Of a DNA stretch of 38,863 nt, positions 23,358 to 29,809 are shown piece by piece. Location: positions 1-38,863 of IMG/VR virus record IMGVR_UViG_3300007542_000061. The stretch is one strand, 5' to 3'. The notes below the pieces were generated by a model, which saw nothing but the letters and a program-made list of their open reading frames with translations, was not told the origin of the DNA and made no database searches. Numbering within the stretch: the first letter of the stretch is position 1; every line of letters begins with the position of its first letter. This stretch comes from a virus. The position numbers and the translations under genes were made by a program.

Positions 23358-24694
23358 TGTGCTGCCTCCTGATGGGCGTTTGCGGTTGCGGTGTGGGCGC
23401 GGCGCTTGGCGGATGAGATCCGGTGCACTGCGGTGGATAGTTTGTTTTCTACGAACAGAGTGTCGACGTGGACCGGCTTGCCCTGACCCATCCGGTGCAG
23501 GCGGGCGTAGAACTGATCCATCACGGCCGGTGACCAATCCTCCTCGACCACGACGATGGAGTTGCCACCACGCTGCAGGTTGAGGCTGACGCCCATTGCG
23601 CCGATCTGCCCGACCAGCACGTCCAGCTCGCCCTCGTTAAACTGGCGCTGCAACTCCGTCTTCTTGGCTGCCGGGGTGCGTCCGTCCAGCTGAGCGACCC
23701 GGAGCTTCTTGGCCTTGAGGGCCTCAACCAGACCGTCGATGACCTCGCGATGCCACGCACCAACAAGGATCGCACCCTGCTCTGCGTCGGCACGCTGCCA
23801 GATGAAATCGGCAGCAGCTGGGACCATTGAGACACCGAGCTCACGGCGCATGGTGGCGAGGTTCTCGTCGTTGGACGACAGCTGCTTCTCGATCTCGGCC
23901 ATGGTCATCTTGTCAATCGCACGATTTATTGCGGCGACGCCCGACACTTCGACTGCCAGCCGGGTATGTGTGAGTGAGGGCATGCTCTCCCACACGTCGT
24001 CCAGCGTGCGGCGGGTCGCGCACTCTGCAAGAAGTGCTCCAAGTTCGTCCAGATTGCGCGACCCGACAGTCATGATCACCGGGCGAAATGCACCCGGGAA
24101 CTGCCGCTTCTGGGTGATGCAGTAGCGCAGGTTGAACCGCTCAATGCTCAACGACCCGATCCGCTGCTTGATCTCCTGCGGCGCTGCGCGAAACAGGAAC
24201 GGGATCAGGTCGTCTGCCCAGCGGGTCATCGGCGAGCCAGTCAGGAACCAGCTGTGCTTGAACGCCTCGACCATGCCACCGCGACCGAGGATCGCTTTGG
24301 TGCGCTTGGCTTTGGTGCTCTTCAAGGCGTGGCTCTCATCACAGATCAGGGCGGAGCGCATGCCGTTCAGCGGACCGCGTGCCCACGCCATCAGCTCGTG
24401 TTGGCGCTTGGTGGCGATCTCGTACGAGCAGATCAGGATGTCTGCCTTGGGGTCGATCTCGGTCGAGCCCTTGGCGATGATCTGCGGCGTGCATTCCATG
24501 TGATCGGCTGCCTCGGCTGCCCACATGCGGAGCGAGATCGGCGGGCCGATGATCACGGTGCGCAGAACCTCTGCGACGATCAGCGCCTCCAGCGCTGTGC
24601 GGGTTTTGCCAGTGCCCATGCCGTTAAAGCACCCGGCGATCTTGCGGCTGGCGAGGAACTTGGCGTCCTCGATTTGGTGTGGGAGCAGTTTCAT
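23354..24694 (-). CDS. SNF2/DEAD-type helicase
   Basis: This 446-residue superfamily 2 ATPase has Walker A GMGTGKT (25-31), a DESH box (119-122), motif III LTGSPM (151-156), and a second RecA domain with QFYARLHRMGQG, the SNF2-type motif VI. It lacks extra domains, as in other phage SNF2-like helicases. It should use ATP to move along or remodel DNA during replication or recombination, alongside the Fe-S nuclease two genes downstream. The ATG at 24694 has no close Shine-Dalgarno; the leader ends CACACACACCAC immediately before it, with AGGA 12 bases away. It is the first gene after promoter P2. Confidence 0.88.
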   Translation of the reverse strand: MKLLPHQIEDAKFLASRKIAGCFNGMGTGKTRTALEALIVAEVLRTVIIGPPISLRMWAAEAADHMECTPQIIAKGSTEIDPKADILICSYEIATKRQHELMAWARGPLNGMRSALICDESHALKSTKAKRTKAILGRGGMVEAFKHSWFLTGSPMTRWADDLIPFLFRAAPQEIKQRIGSLSIERFNLRYCITQKRQFPGAFRPVIMTVGSRNLDELGALLAECATRRTLDDVWESMPSLTHTRLAVEVSGVAAINRAIDKMTMAEIEKQLSSNDENLATMRRELGVSMVPAAADFIWQRADAEQGAILVGAWHREVIDGLVEALKAKKLRVAQLDGRTPAAKKTELQRQFNEGELDVLVGQIGAMGVSLNLQRGGNSIVVVEEDWSPAVMDQFYARLHRMGQGKPVHVDTLFVENKLSTAVHRISSAKRRAHTATANAHQEAAQ

Positions 24695-24707
24695 GTGGTG
24701 TGTGTGT
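24695..24707 (-). promoter_or_regulatory. CACACCAC leader motif in place of a ribosome site
   Basis: The minus strand reads ACACACACACCAC directly before the helicase ATG, leaving no room for a standard Shine-Dalgarno. It shares the CACACCAC core with four other leaders. Confidence 0.5.
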
Positions 24708-24751
24708 CCTACTTCGCTACGTCATACGGCACCCAGTGGGGTACATGTCGC

Positions 24752-24781
24752 ATCATATGATGCTGATTGGCGGCCCGTCAA
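24752..24781 (-). promoter_or_regulatory. Promoter P2 with operator half-site
   Basis: On the minus strand TTGACG (24781-24776) and TATGAT (24757-24752) are 18 bases apart. The spacer keeps ATCAGCATC, one half of the palindrome seen at P1 and P3; the other half is degenerate. It lies between the dCTP deaminase stop and the SNF2 helicase start. Confidence 0.6.
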
Positions 24782-25227
24782 GCGGTGATCGGGCCGACCG
24801 GTTCGTCTTTCTGGTTCTGGTATTTCCCGTCGCCATAATCTGCTGGCTCCTCGAGGTGGTGGAACAGCACCTGAGCGATGCCGACACCGGCAGGGATGTG
24901 GATCTCGCCCTGCCCGTGGTACACCAGCTCGAGGGTCAGCCACCCAAACCATCCGGGCTCGATCACCGTATTGAATACAGACAGGCCGCGCCGAGCCCAT
25001 GTGCTCTTGTCGTGCACAACCGCTGCTAAGGTCTTTGGCATCTGGAAGCGCTCGATGGTGCTGGCCAGCGCGAAGCGGTTGCTCTCGCTCAGCAGCATCT
25101 CCTGCTTGATGCGGATGTCGTAACCCGCCTCGGTCAAACCATAGCTGACGCCGTGCTCACGCGCCTTGTGGTCGATCATGTCTTCAATCGGTGCCGAGTG
25201 CAGCAGGCCCATGCCGTTCGTGATCAT
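24778..25227 (-). CDS. dcd: dCTP deaminase
   Basis: This 149-residue protein has the landmarks of the Dcd/dUTPase fold: AGYDIRI (35-41), KSTWARRGL (74-82), EPGWFGWLTLELVYHG with the likely catalytic Glu100, IPAGVGIAQVLF (111-122), and GKYQNQK (134-140). It converts dCTP to dUTP, feeding dTTP synthesis, or does both steps if bifunctional. It is shorter than E. coli Dcd (193 residues), lacking part of the C-terminus. The ATG overlaps the winged-helix gene stop... that is, the previous gene ends inside its start (ATGA). No thymidylate synthase is seen in the window. Family is clear; mono- versus bifunctional form is not. Confidence 0.85.
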   Translation of the reverse strand: MITNGMGLLHSAPIEDMIDHKAREHGVSYGLTEAGYDIRIKQEMLLSESNRFALASTIERFQMPKTLAAVVHDKSTWARRGLSVFNTVIEPGWFGWLTLELVYHGQGEIHIPAGVGIAQVLFHHLEEPADYGDGKYQNQKDEPVGPITA

Positions 25228-25415
25228 GCCTGCATTCCCTTGGCGCTGGCAAGATACCAGCCACTGCGCATGATCACCATGTCGGCGTCGTCTAGCTCGA
25301 TCAGCGCGTCCTGCACCGCTCGCTCATTCTCGCCGACTGCCTGCGCGATGTCGATCACCTTGGATGCGATCTCGATGTCGCGCAGGTGCGCCATGATTTT
25401 ATTCTCTACGCCCAT
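25224..25415 (-). CDS. Small winged-helix-like protein
   Basis: This 63-residue protein has IASKVIDIAQAVGENERAVQDALIELDDADMVI followed by RSGWYLA, a helix-turn-helix and beta-wing pattern. It may be a DNA-binding regulator, and thus a candidate for the repeated operators of this operon. A GAGG site is 9 bases upstream of the ATG; an internal ATG seven codons in is a possible alternative. It overlaps both neighbours (17 and 4 bases). The fold is inferred from pattern only. Confidence 0.6.
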   Translation of the reverse strand: MGVENKIMAHLRDIEIASKVIDIAQAVGENERAVQDALIELDDADMVIMRSGWYLASAKGMQA

Positions 25416-25629
25416 TGTTCTTTGCCCTCACAGCAATGTAGTGGAAGTGCTTGGGCTTGTCGGCCCGCTTACGGACCAACAGTACCAGACCGGCGTCAGC
25501 TGCGTCCATAGCCTGACGGCAGGCAGTGCCCGCAGCGTACTGCCCTGTGTGATATATGATCTTCGATCCGGGCATGGCGCTGCGCGCCCACGCGTCAAAG
25601 GGTCCGGTCAGTGCACGCAGCTCAGCCAT
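25399..25629 (-). CDS. Hypothetical small early protein
   Basis: This 76-residue protein has no recognised family. It contains KIIYHTGQYAAGTACRQAMDAA and LVLLVRKRADKPKHFHYIAVR, a mixed alpha/beta pattern with a basic second half. This kind of protein occurs near replication genes of other phages, and the C-terminal strand ending HYIAVR is its clearest mark. It overlaps its neighbours by 8 and 17 bases, which supports real translation in the chain. Confidence 0.6.
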   Translation of the reverse strand: MAELRALTGPFDAWARSAMPGSKIIYHTGQYAAGTACRQAMDAADAGLVLLVRKRADKPKHFHYIAVRAKNNGRRE

Positions 25630-25894
25630 TACTTGTATTCCTCACGAACATGATGTCAGTGATCTCGCGCAGCACGATGCGATGGGCGGCGTCGACACGG
25701 GGGTACATGCCCTCGAGCTTAAGCGTGTGATAGGCGGCGAGGCCGTTCATCAGGTCGCTCTCTTTGGTTTCGTGGCCGCGCTCGGCCAGCGCGATGGCGA
25801 AGTTGTGGCCCAGCTCGCGGAGCTCGGCGAAGGCGTTGTCTTGGCTGATCATCGATGTGCCGCCGTCGACATTCTTGTACATGGTCAGTTTCAT
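25622..25894 (-). CDS. Hypothetical early protein
   Basis: This is a 90-residue mixed alpha/beta protein. The ATG has AGGAGA upstream, with the CACACCAC leader just before it. Residues 18-75 look helical (DNAFAELRELGHNFAIALAE, then ESDLMNGLAAYHTLKLEG). No family or catalytic motif is recognised. It is the second gene of the leftward operon and overlaps the next gene by 8 bases. Confidence 0.6.
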   Translation of the reverse strand: MKLTMYKNVDGGTSMISQDNAFAELRELGHNFAIALAERGHETKESDLMNGLAAYHTLKLEGMYPRVDAAHRIVLREITDIMFVRNTSNG

Positions 25895-25902
25895 GGTGTT
25901 GT

Positions 25903-25916
25903 CTCCTGTGGTGTGG
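25903..25916 (-). promoter_or_regulatory. CACACCAC leader motif joined to Shine-Dalgarno
   Basis: The minus strand reads CCACACCACAGGAG ahead of the second gene of the operon, matching the leader of the DUF6011 gene over 12 bases. Confidence 0.55.
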
Positions 25917-25930
25917 TGGGTGGCCCCGGC

Positions 25931-26329
25931 TTACGCCGAAGCCTTCTTGACTGCGTTGCGCTCGGCGCGGACGATGACTTTGTCGGCGTAGGCCTCTGCC
26001 TCGACCAGCGTCTTGAACCGCTTGTAGCTGGCGGTAGGCAGAGCGCCGAACTTGACGCCGTCGCGCAGGCCCTGCGGATAGACGATGAAGCTCTCGTCAA
26101 GCAGCAGGTCAAGGCTGCTCAGTTCGCCAAGCGTATAGCTGTCGGCGTCGATGACGTGGACCTCGCGGTCGATGTAGTAGGCGTGGCCGATCTCGCGGCC
26201 CTTGGCGTCGAAGAGGCCGAAGGCTGCAGAGTGGCGGCGAACCTGTTCGCGGTCGGTGCGATCGATGCGGGCGTACTGGGTGCCACGGCTCTCGAAGCGG
26301 GCGGCGAGTGGGATCTGGTCGAAGGTCAT
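25931..26329 (-). CDS. Hypothetical first gene of the leftward operon
   Basis: This 132-residue protein is the first product made from promoter P1, so it is probably immediate-early. It begins MTFDQIPLAARFESRGTQYA and has AAFGLFDAKGREIGHAYYID, then a C-terminal helix with KRFKTLVEAEAYADKVIVRA. No family is recognised. Proteins in this position often counter host defence or redirect host transcription, but nothing in the sequence shows this. Its leader carries GGAG and the CACACCAC motif. Confidence 0.65.
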   Translation of the reverse strand: MTFDQIPLAARFESRGTQYARIDRTDREQVRRHSAAFGLFDAKGREIGHAYYIDREVHVIDADSYTLGELSSLDLLLDESFIVYPQGLRDGVKFGALPTASYKRFKTLVEAEAYADKVIVRAERNAVKKASA

Positions 26330-26335
26330 GGTCGG

Positions 26336-26351
26336 CTCCGTGTGGTGTGTC
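26336..26351 (-). promoter_or_regulatory. CACACCAC leader motif
   Basis: The minus strand reads GACACACCACACGGAG, between P1 and the first gene's start codon. It is the fifth copy of the shared leader element. Confidence 0.55.
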
Positions 26352-26362
26352 TCGATGAACCA

Positions 26363-26391
26363 TATATAAGATGCTGATCAGCAGCTGACAA
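26363..26391 (-). promoter_or_regulatory. Promoter P1 with palindromic operator in the spacer
   Basis: On the minus strand TTGTCA (26391-26386), a 17-base spacer and TATATA (26368-26363) make a strong sigma-70-like promoter. The spacer contains the palindrome TGCTGATCAGCA, also present at P3. An A4T6 run (26403-26412) upstream could act as an UP element. It drives the early/replication operon. Confidence 0.75.
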
Positions 26392-26418
26392 GGGGGTGCG
26401 TGAAAATTTTTTCGCGGA

Positions 26419-26448
26419 TTGACCAGAGCATGGTGCCACGCCTATGCT
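26419..26448 (+). promoter_or_regulatory. Rightward promoter for the primase-helicase gene
   Basis: TTGACC (26419-26424), an 18-base spacer and TATGCT (26443-26448) form a fair sigma-70-like promoter on the plus strand. It shares the A/T-rich tract with the divergent P1. Its transcript would have a leader of roughly 130 bases before the primase-helicase start and would run through the region of the putative antisense RNA. Confidence 0.5.
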
Positions 26449-26456
26449 GGAGGTCC

Positions 26457-26491
26457 AAGAAAAAAGGCCCAGCCGGGTGAGCGGCGGGGCC
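26457..26491 (-). terminator. Intrinsic terminator, leftward
   Basis: On the minus strand GGCCCCGCCG and CGGCTGGGCC pair (5 bp, one mismatch, 4 bp, 6-base loop) and are followed by TTTTTTCTT. No leftward gene lies to its right in the window, so its target must be a short or antisense RNA. Confidence 0.75.
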
Positions 26492-26535
26492 AATTCAGGG
26501 AGGTTTCTTGCACGAGCACTCCCGGCGGTATCTCC
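26457..26535 (-). ncRNA. Putative small antisense RNA over the primase-helicase leader
   Basis: A minus-strand promoter at 26571-26542 would start RNA near 26535, and a strong intrinsic terminator ends it near 26457. The RNA would be about 75-80 bases. It can form an internal GGGAG/CTCCC stem and carries ACCTCCC, which could pair with Shine-Dalgarno sequences. It is fully complementary to the leader of the rightward primase-helicase transcript. The ends are inferred; no coding frame is visible. Confidence 0.4.
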
Positions 26536-26556
26536 AATGCCACCATATCTCGTGCA
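26509..26556. repeat. Inverted repeat TGCACGAG...CTCGTGCA
   Basis: The 8-bp arms (26509-26516 and 26549-26556) start 40 bp apart. The right arm lies in the spacer of the leftward small-RNA promoter, so the pair may be operator half-sites or an RNA stem. Nothing else nearby explains it. Confidence 0.65.
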
Positions 26557-26571
26557 TTAGCCTTCCGTCAA
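26542..26571 (-). promoter_or_regulatory. Leftward promoter for the putative antisense RNA
   Basis: On the minus strand TTGACG (26571-26566) and TATGGT (26547-26542) are 18 bases apart. The -10 is a weak match. It points away from the primase-helicase gene and toward the terminator at 26457. Confidence 0.4.
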
Positions 26572-26589
26572 CACTAGATGGAGTACTAC

Positions 26590-28671
26590 ATGTCTGATTT
26601 AAGAGATGCAGCGGTTGCGCTGGCAGAGGACGGCTTCTGGGTTTTCCCGTGCCGAGCAGGCACCAAGATCCCGGCGGTCAAGGGATACCTCGACGCCCGG
26701 ATGACGACCGAAGAGGTGGCGAGCTGGTGGGACCGGCACCCGAATGACAACATCGGGATGAACCCCGAGGCCAACCGCCTCGTGGTTCTGGACCTCGATC
26801 TGTACAAAGACGAGTGCAACTGGGACCGCGAGATCTCGGACACCATGTCTGTGTTCAGCGCGAGCGGCGGCGAGCATCATTACTTTGAGGACGGCGGCCA
26901 GCGGTTCCCGGGCAAGTTCAACGGGTACAAGGGCGTCGACATCAAGCACCGTGGCGTGGTGGTCCTGCCGCCCAGCCGGTTCGAGAACGGCCAGTACAAG
27001 TGGAGCATTGACGAGGCACCTGCAGATCTGCCCAGTTGGATGCCGACGCGGGCAGCGGTCAAGGTCGACCCCATGGCAGCTGCGCTGCTGGCGGCCGTCC
27101 GTGGATCGGATGTGCCGCGCCTGATCGAGACCGTCAAGGCTGCGGAGAACACGATCAGCGACAGGGCGGCGTGGCTGGCGGTCGGGCATGGGCTGCACTA
27201 CGAGGCGCACGGCACGCCGCATGAGGAGGCTGCGCGCGACGCGTGGATCCAGTGGTGCAGGCGCTGGGATGGCAGCGACGACGCCGACACGCTTGAGGTC
27301 GCGGCCATCAAGATGTGGGACTGCGCGGCTGACCCGTCCGAGGTGCTGGCCAGCGGTCGCAAACCCATGACGGGCGGCAGCGTCATGCATTACCTGAAAC
27401 CAAAGCCTGCGGCCCTGCCAATGGCGTCCCTCGACGACGGGGAGTATGTCTCCATCGATGGCAACGCGCTGCTGCAGGCGCAGCTGCCAGACATCGACTG
27501 GCTGATCGACGACATGATCCCGGCCGGTGACCTGATCTCCATCGCAGGCCCCAGCGGCGTGGGCAAGACGCGCTACATTGCGCTGCTGATCGCCTGCCTG
27601 CTGACCGGGCGCACCGACGTCATGGGCCTGCCAGCAGCCAACAAGCCGATCTCGACCCTGTACTTCGCGAACGAGGAGAAGGGCGAGGATCTGCAGCGCA
27701 GGATCAAGGCAGCCATGCACGCCAATGGTCTGGTCGGTGGGCGCAGGTCATGGGTGCGGGGCAAGGACGCCGGGCGCATCCGGTTCCTGACGCAGGATCA
27801 GGGAATGATGGTCCCCAACCTCGAGCTGCTCGACCAGATCGTCGCCAAGGTGAAGAAGGACGACATCGAGCTGGTGATCTTCGACCCGTTCAACACGCTG
27901 GGCGGCGAGGAAGAGAACAGCGCGGCCAGCGTCGATCAGATCATCAGCTGCTTCCAGTACATCGCGCAGCACACCGGCGCTGCGATCATGTTCATCCACC
28001 ACACCCCCAAGGATCGGGCAGAGGCACCAGATGCCCTGAGCGGCGACAGCAACGCGTGGCGGGGCAGCGGCGCGATCTTCTCGGCACTGGATGAGGGCTT
28101 CACGCTGTTCCCCTACCTGCCACCCGCCTGCCGGGTCGGCAAGAACGCCAAGGACAATCGGCGCAAGCTGTTCCAGATGCAGCGCGACGGAAACCTCGAC
28201 CGGTTCATCGTGACTGAGCATGCCAAGCAGCGCGAGGGACAGACGCTCCCAGCGACCACATACAAGTTCGTGTCACACCCGGTGAAGACCGGCGGCAAGC
28301 CCATCGGTGCGCTGCAGTGGGTGCCTCTGGCAGACGCAGAGCAGGAGCTCGAGGATGCCGTCAACGGCGTCACGGCGCTGGCTGATGCTGGGCAGCGGGT
28401 GGCGTGGGCAAGCGCTCTGGTGTCGATGCTGGGCGAGGGCGAGCACTTTGTGACCCTGACCGCCATCGACCAGTTCTTCCGCGAGAACCGCGTCGAGCAC
28501 TGGGACCATGACGGCAAGGACAAGATCCTGCGCAGCCGTGGGAGGGGCATGAAACTGCTCGAGGTGCTGGCGTCGCAGACCCGCGCGGTGAACCATTTCG
28601 TGGCGCTGGCTTGGGACGAAAATCGGTCGCCGACGAAGCGGCTGAATGTCTTGATCCGGGTCAGCATCTGA
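26590..28671 (+). CDS. Primase-polymerase/RepA-like helicase
   Basis: I start at 26590 (693 residues), because GGAG sits 6 bases upstream; the ATG at 26578 would use no ribosome site. The N-terminal Prim-Pol domain (about 10-150) has the metal-binding DLD (Asp68, Asp70) and SGGEHHYF (His96/97). A PriCT-2-like helical domain follows (about 175-250). The C-terminal RecA-like helicase has Walker A GPSGVGKT (320-327), Walker B LVIFDPF (428-434) and FIHHTPKDRAEA with SNAWRGSGAI, typical of RepA/AAA_25 hexameric helicases. One protein thus primes and unwinds, like T7 gp4 but from unrelated domains common in plasmids and integrated elements. It is divergent from the operon holding its polymerase, and iterons lie just after its stop. 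Confidence 0.92.
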   Translation: MSDLRDAAVALAEDGFWVFPCRAGTKIPAVKGYLDARMTTEEVASWWDRHPNDNIGMNPEANRLVVLDLDLYKDECNWDREISDTMSVFSASGGEHHYFEDGGQRFPGKFNGYKGVDIKHRGVVVLPPSRFENGQYKWSIDEAPADLPSWMPTRAAVKVDPMAAALLAAVRGSDVPRLIETVKAAENTISDRAAWLAVGHGLHYEAHGTPHEEAARDAWIQWCRRWDGSDDADTLEVAAIKMWDCAADPSEVLASGRKPMTGGSVMHYLKPKPAALPMASLDDGEYVSIDGNALLQAQLPDIDWLIDDMIPAGDLISIAGPSGVGKTRYIALLIACLLTGRTDVMGLPAANKPISTLYFANEEKGEDLQRRIKAAMHANGLVGGRRSWVRGKDAGRIRFLTQDQGMMVPNLELLDQIVAKVKKDDIELVIFDPFNTLGGEEENSAASVDQIISCFQYIAQHTGAAIMFIHHTPKDRAEAPDALSGDSNAWRGSGAIFSALDEGFTLFPYLPPACRVGKNAKDNRRKLFQMQRDGNLDRFIVTEHAKQREGQTLPATTYKFVSHPVKTGGKPIGALQWVPLADAEQELEDAVNGVTALADAGQRVAWASALVSMLGEGEHFVTLTAIDQFFRENRVEHWDHDGKDKILRSRGRGMKLLEVLASQTRAVNHFVALAWDENRSPTKRLNVLIRVSI

Positions 28672-28840
28672 GGTGCAAGGTGCAAGAGGTGCATGCACCT
28701 CGTTCCAATGAAAGGTAATGAAATCAATGGCTTACATGTGTTTAGGTTTTGCACCTCTGCACCAAGAAAACGCAATAAAATCAATGCGTTATTTAGGTGC
28801 AAATGCTGCCCCCCTAAAGGGGGGCCTTACGGTTTGCACC
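28672..28840. repeat. Iteron cluster of GGTGCA/TGCACC (possible origin or autoregulatory site)
   Basis: GGTGCA occurs at 28672, 28679, 28688 and 28796, and its complement TGCACC at 28694, 28750, 28758 and 28835: eight copies in 169 bases. The third and fourth form the 16-bp palindrome GAGGTGCATGCACCTC (28686-28701). A second repeat, AATGAAATCAATG (28717) and AATAAAATCAATG (28774), is A/T-rich. The cluster begins at the stop codon of a RepA-like protein gene, the layout of an iteron origin or control site. Together with 28841-29002 it makes a 331-base stretch without a convincing gene. Confidence 0.7.
28808..28825 (+). promoter_or_regulatory. GC hairpin in the iteron region
   Basis: GCCCCCC and GGGGGGC pair perfectly around the loop TAAA. 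No U-tract follows on either strand, so termination is unlikely; it may be a structural element of the origin-like region. Confidence 0.6.
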
Positions 28841-28901
28841 TTAGGCCCACTTTGGGGCGGCTTGCAGGTGTTCCGATCGATCAAGTTCGAGGGTCAAAAA
28901 A

Positions 28902-28954
28902 TACAAAGACCTCGGTCGATCTGGGGGAGGAGTTTCCATCTCGACCGAGGTCTT
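28902..28954 (-). terminator. 14-bp inverted repeat with T-rich flank, possible leftward terminator
   Basis: AAGACCTCGGTCGA (28906-28919) and its perfect complement (28941-28954) flank a 21-base loop containing GGGGGAGGAG. On the minus strand the stem is followed by TGTATTTTTTG, like an intrinsic terminator facing left. On the plus strand the same hairpin lies in the RuvC leader and could hide the ribosome-site-like loop. Confidence 0.5.
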
Positions 28955-29002
28955 CGGAGCTGTTAAGCTCTGCCCACACCACATGAGCAAGGGGATGATA
29001 GC

Positions 29003-29473
29003 ATGAGCAGTATTCGTATTCTAGGGGTCGATCCCGGACAGACCGGGGGGCTCGCCATCGTGCAGAACGGTCGGTTGGTCAAGGGCACGCGGATGCCCGT
29101 GGTTGAGCTGCGCGGCAAGAAGCAGGTCGATGCCCGGGCGGTCGTCGAGTGGTGGGGCGACTGCCTGATGCCGTTTGATGTGGCGGTGATCGAGGCGGTG
29201 CACGCGATGCCAAAGCAGGGCGTCAGCTCGAGCTTCCAGTTCGGGCGGATGCTGGGCGGCATCGAGAGCTTGGTGTTCAGCGTCGGCGCTCCGGTGCACT
29301 ACGTCACGCCTGCCGTTTGGAAGAAGGCGATGGGCCTGAACCGGGACAAGCAGGCCAGCATCGACGCCGCCAAGATCCGGTTCGGTGCAGGCGTCGATCA
29401 GCTGCTGAAGCGCAAGGCCGACGACGGGGTTGCCGAGGCGGCCCTGATTGCGGCATACTGGGCAGAACTGTAA
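29003..29473 (+). CDS. RuvC-like Holliday junction resolvase
   Basis: This 156-residue protein has an RNase H-like fold nuclease pattern: RILGVDPGQTGGLAI (Asp10), VAVIEAVHAMP (Glu63), GVSSSFQFGRMLG (72-84, the phage RuvC-like motif after the second acid) and KADDGVAEAALIAAYWAE (Asp139/Asp140, Glu144). It cuts branched DNA before packaging, the role of T7 endonuclease I. AAGGGG lies 8 bases before the ATG. It is the first gene of the rightward packaging operon and sits next to the origin-like region. Confidence 0.9.
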   Translation: MSSIRILGVDPGQTGGLAIVQNGRLVKGTRMPVVELRGKKQVDARAVVEWWGDCLMPFDVAVIEAVHAMPKQGVSSSFQFGRMLGGIESLVFSVGAPVHYVTPAVWKKAMGLNRDKQASIDAAKIRFGAGVDQLLKRKADDGVAEAALIAAYWAEL

Positions 29474-29491
29474 AGAGGAGGCCGCCTGCTG

Positions 29492-29809
29492 ATGGCTGCA
29501 AAGAAGGGTACGATCCCGCCCAACGCCGGGCAGGGCAGGCGGCGCGGATCAAAGAACAAGACGACGGTCCTGCTCAAGGAGGCAATCGAGGAGAGCTTCG
29601 CCAACGTGGGCGGTGCCGAGTACCTGACGCTGATGGCGACGGTCGAGCCGAGGGCGTACCTGACGCTGTTGGCAAAGGTGCTGCCGTCGAAGATCGAGGC
29701 AGACATCAACGTCTTCCAAGGGACACAGCTGGTCGAGAGGTTGCAGCAGGGGCGCACGCTGGCGTCGAAGCTGCTGGGGGATAGCCATGACGAACACCGC
29801 GTACACTAG
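29492..29809 (+). CDS. Putative terminase small subunit
   Basis: This 105-residue protein begins with a basic, Gly-rich stretch (NAGQGRRRGSKNKTTVLLKEAI) that could bind DNA, then has a helical part (YLTLMATVEPRAYLTLLAKV) and a Lys-containing VLPSKIEADINV. Proteins of this kind precede the large terminase in many short-tailed phages and are considered small-subunit analogues that recognise the packaging start. GGAGG lies upstream at a slightly long spacing. The subunit call rests on position and the basic N-terminus. Confidence 0.6.
   Translation: MAAKKGTIPPNAGQGRRRGSKNKTTVLLKEAIEESFANVGGAEYLTLMATVEPRAYLTLLAKVLPSKIEADINVFQGTQLVERLQQGRTLASKLLGDSHDEHRVH

Noticed and set aside
23358-23537. Upstream extension of the coiled-coil gene at 22974-23357
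   Set aside because: The added residues are Arg/Pro-rich shadow of the helicase gene, and the ATGA overlap with GGAGG supports the shorter form.
26578-26589. ATG at 26578 as start of the primase-helicase
   Set aside because: It has no ribosome site, while GGAG lies 6 bases before the ATG at 26590.
28693-28986. Open frames of 97 and 82 residues on the plus strand in the iteron region
   Set aside because: They have no good ribosome site and show odd composition, and they run through hairpins and repeats; the region reads better as non-coding control DNA.
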